From: Verrucomicrobiota bacterium
GTDB taxonomy: Bacteria > Verrucomicrobiota > Verrucomicrobiia > Chthoniobacterales > JAFAMB01
Reading direction: 5' to 3'
Assembly: GCA_019239825.1 (NCBI GenBank)
Contig: JAFAZK010000264.1
Coordinates: 1 to 36,990, forward strand
DNA length: 36,990 bases
Under the pieces are notes generated by a model that worked only from the letters and a program-made list of their open reading frames with translations, was not told the DNA's origin and did no database searches. Made by a program: the position numbers and the translations under genes. Shown here one piece after another: positions 33,528-36,990 of this stretch (positions within the stretch are counted from its first letter, which is position 1; each line of letters begins with the position of its first letter).

Positions 33528-34538
33528 ATGGCACGCCCCTTGACAGCATTAGGGAGACTGGCTCGGGTGGCGCTCGTTCTGTTGATCGCGGTCTTGATTG
33601 TCTGGGGAGTTCTTTACCTGACGTTCGACCACTTGTTACGCACGGCTCATGATGCCCTTCGGAGTCGCCCGGCTCCGGCACTAGACTATTCCGCGGCGCT
33701 CGCACGCTTTGGAAAGATGCAGGAAGAAGATGGGCCGGAGGTTAGCACCGCCTGCCGTTCGATTTTATTGACCCACGGACAAAGTACGGAAAAAGCAATC
33801 GTGCTATTTCATGGTTATACAAATTGTCCTCAACAGTTCCGCGAGCTCGGCCAAATGCTCTACGAGCAGGGATACAACGTTTTGATTCCGCGTCTTCCGC
33901 GGCATGGGCTGGCGGACCGCAAGGTAGAGAATCTCTCGCCGCTCACCGCAGAGGAACTACGGGAGTGCGCGGACATGAGCGTGGACATAGCCTGCGGCCT
34001 AGGCCGAAAGGTTTACGTTGCCGGACTCTCGGCTGGCGGAACGCTATCAGCCTGGGTCGCCCAAAATCGGGCTGACGTCACCCGCGTGGTGTTGATCGCG
34101 CCAGCGCTAGGCTTGACGCGCCACGAGGGCACCCGCTTACAAAAAGGGATAGCACTATCGCTTCTGCTCCTTCCAGATATTCGCAAGGATTGGTATGGGG
34201 TTGACCCGAAAGCGCCTGGCTATGCCTATCCGGGCTTTTCGACCAGAGCTCTAGCCCAGATCCTGCGTTTCAGCATGGCCACGTTTGCTGAAGCGTTCGA
34301 CCATGCACCCCGAGTGCAGGAGGTAGTGCTGATAACCTCGAAAAGTGATGAGACCGTCAGTGACTTTCTGGCCCGGCGATTGATCGGTCTTTGGCGGTCC
34401 AAGGGATTGTTCAAGTTCGCTGCGGTGGACTTTCCAAAAGCGATGGAGATCGACCATGACATGATCGATCCCGCCCACAAAAACCAACAGACCGAAATTG
34501 TCTATCCCGTCATTGTCAGTATGCTCAGCGCTCCGTAA
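33528..34538 (+). CDS. Membrane-anchored alpha/beta hydrolase
   Basis: The 336-residue protein has an N-terminal hydrophobic span (VALVLLIAVLIVWGVLYLTF, residues 14-33) that should anchor it in the membrane with the catalytic domain outside the cytoplasm. The hydrolase core shows the oxyanion region VLFHGYTNC, the nucleophile S168 in AGLSAGG, D274 in TSKSDETV and H310 in EIDHDMID, a complete Ser/Asp/His triad. The fold resembles monoacylglycerol lipase/carboxylesterase-type 'serine aminopeptidase S33' proteins. The substrate is unknown; an ester of a lipid or acylated sugar is a fair guess. It is monocistronic and flanked on both sides by copies of the heptamer ACYAATC. Confidence 0.85.
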   Translation: MARPLTALGRLARVALVLLIAVLIVWGVLYLTFDHLLRTAHDALRSRPAPALDYSAALARFGKMQEEDGPEVSTACRSILLTHGQSTEKAIVLFHGYTNCPQQFRELGQMLYEQGYNVLIPRLPRHGLADRKVENLSPLTAEELRECADMSVDIACGLGRKVYVAGLSAGGTLSAWVAQNRADVTRVVLIAPALGLTRHEGTRLQKGIALSLLLLPDIRKDWYGVDPKAPGYAYPGFSTRALAQILRFSMATFAEAFDHAPRVQEVVLITSKSDETVSDFLARRLIGLWRSKGLFKFAAVDFPKAMEIDHDMIDPAHKNQQTEIVYPVIVSMLSAP

Positions 34539-34562
34539 GGAACGCTGGGCGTTTCGCGCCCC

Positions 34563-34597
34563 ACCAATCACCAATCACTAATCACTAATCACTTATT
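34563..34597. repeat. Five tandem 7-bp repeats (ACYAATC)
   Basis: The units ACCAATC, ACCAATC, ACTAATC, ACTAATC and ACTTATT follow one another exactly, 25 bases after the hydrolase stop. They differ in base content from the heptamers at 5191 and 7133 but share the 7-base period. Confidence 0.85.
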
Positions 34598-34607
34598 AGT
34601 GCCCGCT

Positions 34608-34642
34608 AAAAAAGAGGTGGTTTTGCACGAAGCAAAACCACC
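34608..34642 (-). terminator. Rho-independent terminator of the secreted-protein gene
   Basis: A perfect 11-bp stem (GGTGGTTTTGC 34616-34626 with GCAAAACCACC 34632-34642) has a 5-base loop. On the minus strand it is followed by TCTTTTTT. It begins about 40 bases after the stop of the gene at 34683-35132. Confidence 0.88.
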
Positions 34643-34682
34643 GCTAAGGCTATTTTAGATTGATTGTTAAATTTAGATTACG

Positions 34683-35132
34683 CTAGTCACTCTCCACTCT
34701 CCCTTTGTCCATTTTAATTCTGCGACCGGTCTGATGGTCGAGATAGATTTCCTTGTCTCCTTTTTTCTCGAGCAATTCAAAACGCGCCGGATACTGATGG
34801 ATAACGTCGGTTGTAATGATCCCTCCTGGAACTTCAGTGGTGGTCGTCGTGGTTTCCTGGACAGTGGATGCCGGCGCCTGGACGATCACTCCAGTCGGCT
34901 GTACATACACCACTTGCTGACCGGTATCGCTCATCACGGTGACTGCATATACGCCTCCAGTATCCTGGACGACGCGTACAACCTTAGTTGGGGAAGTTAT
35001 TCTAGTTTCTTTTATCACCGAGGTTTGGACCGCCGGCGGCAGCGTCGTGAATTGAAGCTCGTCAGCTTTAGCCAGGGCAACGAGCGACACACTCACCCCG
35101 GCAACGGCGATAAGAAGGGTTAGGTTCTTCAT
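34683..35132 (-). CDS. Small secreted protein of unknown function
   Basis: The 149-residue protein has a clear signal peptide (MKNLTLLIAVAGVSVSLVAL, probably cut after A23 in AKA). The mature part begins DELQFTTLPPAVQTSVIKE, has a central strand-rich region (YAVTVMSDTGQQVVYVQPTG), a threonine run (ETTTTTTEV) and a charged C-terminus (GRRIKMDKGRVESD). The start of the mature part recalls PepSY-like periplasmic proteins ('LP..VQ..I'), but this is weak. A good Shine-Dalgarno sequence (aaagga) precedes the ATG, and a strong terminator follows the gene. The gene is therefore probably real and well expressed. I do not recognise a family. Confidence 0.75.
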   Translation of the reverse strand: MKNLTLLIAVAGVSVSLVALAKADELQFTTLPPAVQTSVIKETRITSPTKVVRVVQDTGGVYAVTVMSDTGQQVVYVQPTGVIVQAPASTVQETTTTTTEVPGGIITTDVIHQYPARFELLEKKGDKEIYLDHQTGRRIKMDKGRVESD

Positions 35133-35483
35133 TAACAGTCCTTTCTTTTCGTTCGAGGATCTCGCGCCAAGCTTTTGACCGGGCGCGAAGCTTCCAGTAG
35201 TGATTGTTCGTATTTGGAATACCCGGCGGATCTACCCAAACGGCTCTCCTGCCTCAAAAAAATTAAGCGGTTAGGGCCGACGCAGATCCGGGTTGAACTC
35301 GGTGATAACCAACCAGCGAACTTGGAACTTGCCGAATGTCGCGCAGCGCGCCGAAAGCGGCCGCGAACGTCATCCCCTGTTTCGGCTGGAGGACGTTCGC
35401 GCCCGGGAAATCGACAAAGTCGATCACATCGACATCGAAATGAACGATGAATTGTTCAGCCTGATGCTCTAGATAAGATCGCG
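35133..35483. other. Intergenic stretch with a possible gene remnant
   Basis: This gap has a frame of 91 codons at 35175-35450 (+) and, in another frame, a 56-codon stretch ending at TAG 35471-35473 with an acidic end (HIDIEMNDELFSLML). Neither has a recognisable family or good start, and they overlap. Together they might be the two halves of a frameshifted small gene, but this is only a suggestion. A short hairpin (tcgcgcc / ggcgcga) is at about 35160-35187. Confidence 0.3.
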
Positions 35484-36824
35484 CTAGTAAAGCTCGCCTC
35501 CGGAGTGCGATGAGGCGTTGTAGAATTCTTTCACCGCATCGTAACCCTTATACAGCGTCCGGGAAATGTTCGGCTTGCCTTGGCCGTAGACGGATTGATC
35601 CAAGGCGCTGGTGACGCCGAACCCGGCTTCATCCCAATAGCCGCCAGCAAAAGCGCCGCCAGCGAAAGAGTCATCCGGGCCACCAACTTGGATGTTGTAG
35701 AAGTTGGCGCCGGCTTTCCAATATTCGTCGCACCAGTCAAAGATGAATCCGCCGACGCAAACTTGGCCATTTTTCCTGGCCAGATTAGTTTTAATTGCCT
35801 TCCACTGTGTCTTGAGGAATTCACCGACAGGTATGGCAGCGTAGTAAGGTTTGCCTGTGCCCATCTGGCTCTCGGGCACATCATCAAGGTTCTGGATGGG
35901 CCGTTTGGATTTTGTTCCGTAAGCGCCGGGAGCAGGCCGGGTCGTGTGCGGGGTGCCCCATTCGCCGAAAATCAACGGCTTGGTCACACCGAGTTCTTTC
36001 ATTAGCTGGGCGTACTGCTCAAAGGCCGAGTTGCCGGATCCACCAAACTCCGGACCGCGGTAAATGTTGATGCACCACGCGTCGATGTTTTGCAGCCGAC
36101 CCGATTGCTCCCCTAATTCTATGGGAGGCCAATTTCGCTCGTCATTGATCGCAGTCGTGAGAAAGGGTTTCTTTCCCTGCTGGATCCCCGCCGTTTCCGC
36201 TGCATCGATCAATGTTCCGAAATTGATCCAGAACTGCCGGTTGTGAGTTACCCCGCCGAAGATCTCGTTGCCAATCATGTAACCGAAAACGGCCGGATGA
36301 TTAACCGTGCTCGCTACGAGGCTCGTATAGTCACTTATGTAGTTGTTGAAATTCTCTCCACCAGCCGCGATCACCCCGCCCTGTGTGTAGGAAAACATGA
36401 CCACATAGACGGGAGTATTTCCGCCGTTCCAGCAGTAGTCGAGAAAGTCCTTCCAATTCCCGGCGCTGCCGGGTTGGCCAGCGTTGAGCTTAGGGTTTCC
36501 AGCATACAATTTGATCACGTTGACGCCCGCCGCCCGGATCTTGTCAATGTCTGGCTTCCAGACATTCGCGTAATAGGGAATGAAATAGTCCCCATAAGGC
36601 ATATAGCCGGGATATGTACCAATCGGAACCGGCGAGTAATTCATTCCCTTGATGGCAAAAAGCTTTCCGTTGACATACAGTTGAAATCCAGATGCTTTGA
36701 CGGTGGTAGTGCTTTGCGCGGCCGCAGTGATGCCAACGAAAGTAAGAAGAATTGCGAGAGCCGCGCAGAGCGACTTCGTAGCGGCTGTCCCTGCCGTTCG
36801 CGTTCCTCGAATAAGACGAGTCAT
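35484..36824 (-). CDS. Secreted clan-A-like glycoside hydrolase
   Basis: The 446-residue protein has a long signal peptide (hydrophobic core AALAILLTFVGITAAA, cleavage near residue 36). A TIM-barrel glycoside hydrolase follows, starting with LYVNGKLFAIKGMNYSPV. The acid/base E187 in YMIGNEIFGG and the nucleophile E288 in LIFGEWGTPHT fit a retaining clan-A enzyme. The 'NGK..AIKGMNY' opening is shared with GH2 and with GH72-type beta-1,3-glucan-modifying enzymes. A beta-glucan or mannan is therefore a plausible substrate, but the exact family is uncertain. The late motif GFIFDWCDEYWKAG would line the active site. It is monocistronic, with its promoter in 36825-36990, where a gagagt/actctc hairpin is also present. 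Confidence 0.82.
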   Translation of the reverse strand: MTRLIRGTRTAGTAATKSLCAALAILLTFVGITAAAQSTTTVKASGFQLYVNGKLFAIKGMNYSPVPIGTYPGYMPYGDYFIPYYANVWKPDIDKIRAAGVNVIKLYAGNPKLNAGQPGSAGNWKDFLDYCWNGGNTPVYVVMFSYTQGGVIAAGGENFNNYISDYTSLVASTVNHPAVFGYMIGNEIFGGVTHNRQFWINFGTLIDAAETAGIQQGKKPFLTTAINDERNWPPIELGEQSGRLQNIDAWCINIYRGPEFGGSGNSAFEQYAQLMKELGVTKPLIFGEWGTPHTTRPAPGAYGTKSKRPIQNLDDVPESQMGTGKPYYAAIPVGEFLKTQWKAIKTNLARKNGQVCVGGFIFDWCDEYWKAGANFYNIQVGGPDDSFAGGAFAGGYWDEAGFGVTSALDQSVYGQGKPNISRTLYKGYDAVKEFYNASSHSGGELY

Positions 36825-36990
36825 GGGTTTTGGGTTTTGGACGACTAGAAGCTGAAATCACATTAGAACCTTAAAAATCTTAAGAAGTCGACTGGAAACA
36901 TCTAACACCACGGCGAAGCTGGTTGGATCTTGAAAACTGAGAGAGTTACCGACACTCTCGGGCGAGTTCGCAGCGGCCAGTCGCTGACCG

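Noticed and set aside
36958-36969. TCGGGCGAGTTC shared with the 7242-7253 arm, as a further repeat copy
   Set aside because: Only 12 bases match; several such matches are expected by chance in a window of this length.

Overview
The window looks like a chromosomal segment of a soil-type Verrucomicrobiota bacterium, possibly of the Chthoniobacterales. The reasons are moderate GC, few clear Shine-Dalgarno sequences, many Gfo/Idh/MocA dehydrogenases, and intergenic inverted repeats of the 'cacagag' and 'gcagatggacgcagat' kind. The assignment rests on overall character, not on a marker gene. No rRNA, tRNA, CRISPR array or complete insertion sequence was seen.

About 1-28.3 kb is a large sugar/cyclitol catabolic region made of two regulatory blocks. 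Block 1 (1-3.6 kb, + strand) has the tail of an ABC ATPase, an RbsC-type permease, a VOC-fold metalloenzyme, an IolG-like dehydrogenase and a GntR/FadR regulator. Block 2 (8.5-28.3 kb) has two sugar-binding proteins, a fused permease-ATPase, a second VOC enzyme, three Gfo/Idh/MocA dehydrogenases, three SDRs, an IolD-like ThDP hydrolase, an SMP-30 lactonase, an HpcH/HpaI aldolase, a 2-hydroxyacid dehydrogenase, a LacI regulator, an IolE-like TIM barrel, a leaderless sugar-binding-protein homologue and a catabolic HisD-type dehydrogenase. Four exact copies and one half-degenerate copy of the 14-bp palindrome TGCATAGCTATGCA sit before the transcription units of block 2, one of them next to lacI. 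They define a local LacI regulon that can be read directly from the sequence.

The simplest reading is uptake of a cyclitol or related sugar, oxidation to an inosose by IolG-type enzymes, dehydration by the IolE-like protein and ring opening by the IolD-like protein. Lactonase, aldolase and dehydrogenase steps would follow. The IolB, IolC, IolJ and IolA genes of the classical pathway are not in the window. The exact substrate is inference.

Between the blocks (3.6-8.5 kb) lie a levoglucosan-dehydrogenase-like gene, a 2OG-Fe(II) oxygenase, a short VOC protein and a CurA-type NADP oxidoreductase. They are separated by palindromic repeat elements, two of which are built from inverted 7-bp arrays.

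From 28.3 kb the content changes. A 650-bp non-coding stretch holds a strong hairpin, a potential pseudoknot, two enhancer-like dyads and a sigma-54 -24/-12 promoter. It precedes a GC-rich ADOP/MacB-type permease that looks horizontally acquired. Then come DNA polymerase IV, a membrane-anchored alpha/beta hydrolase, a small secreted protein with a clear terminator, and a secreted clan-A-like glycoside hydrolase.
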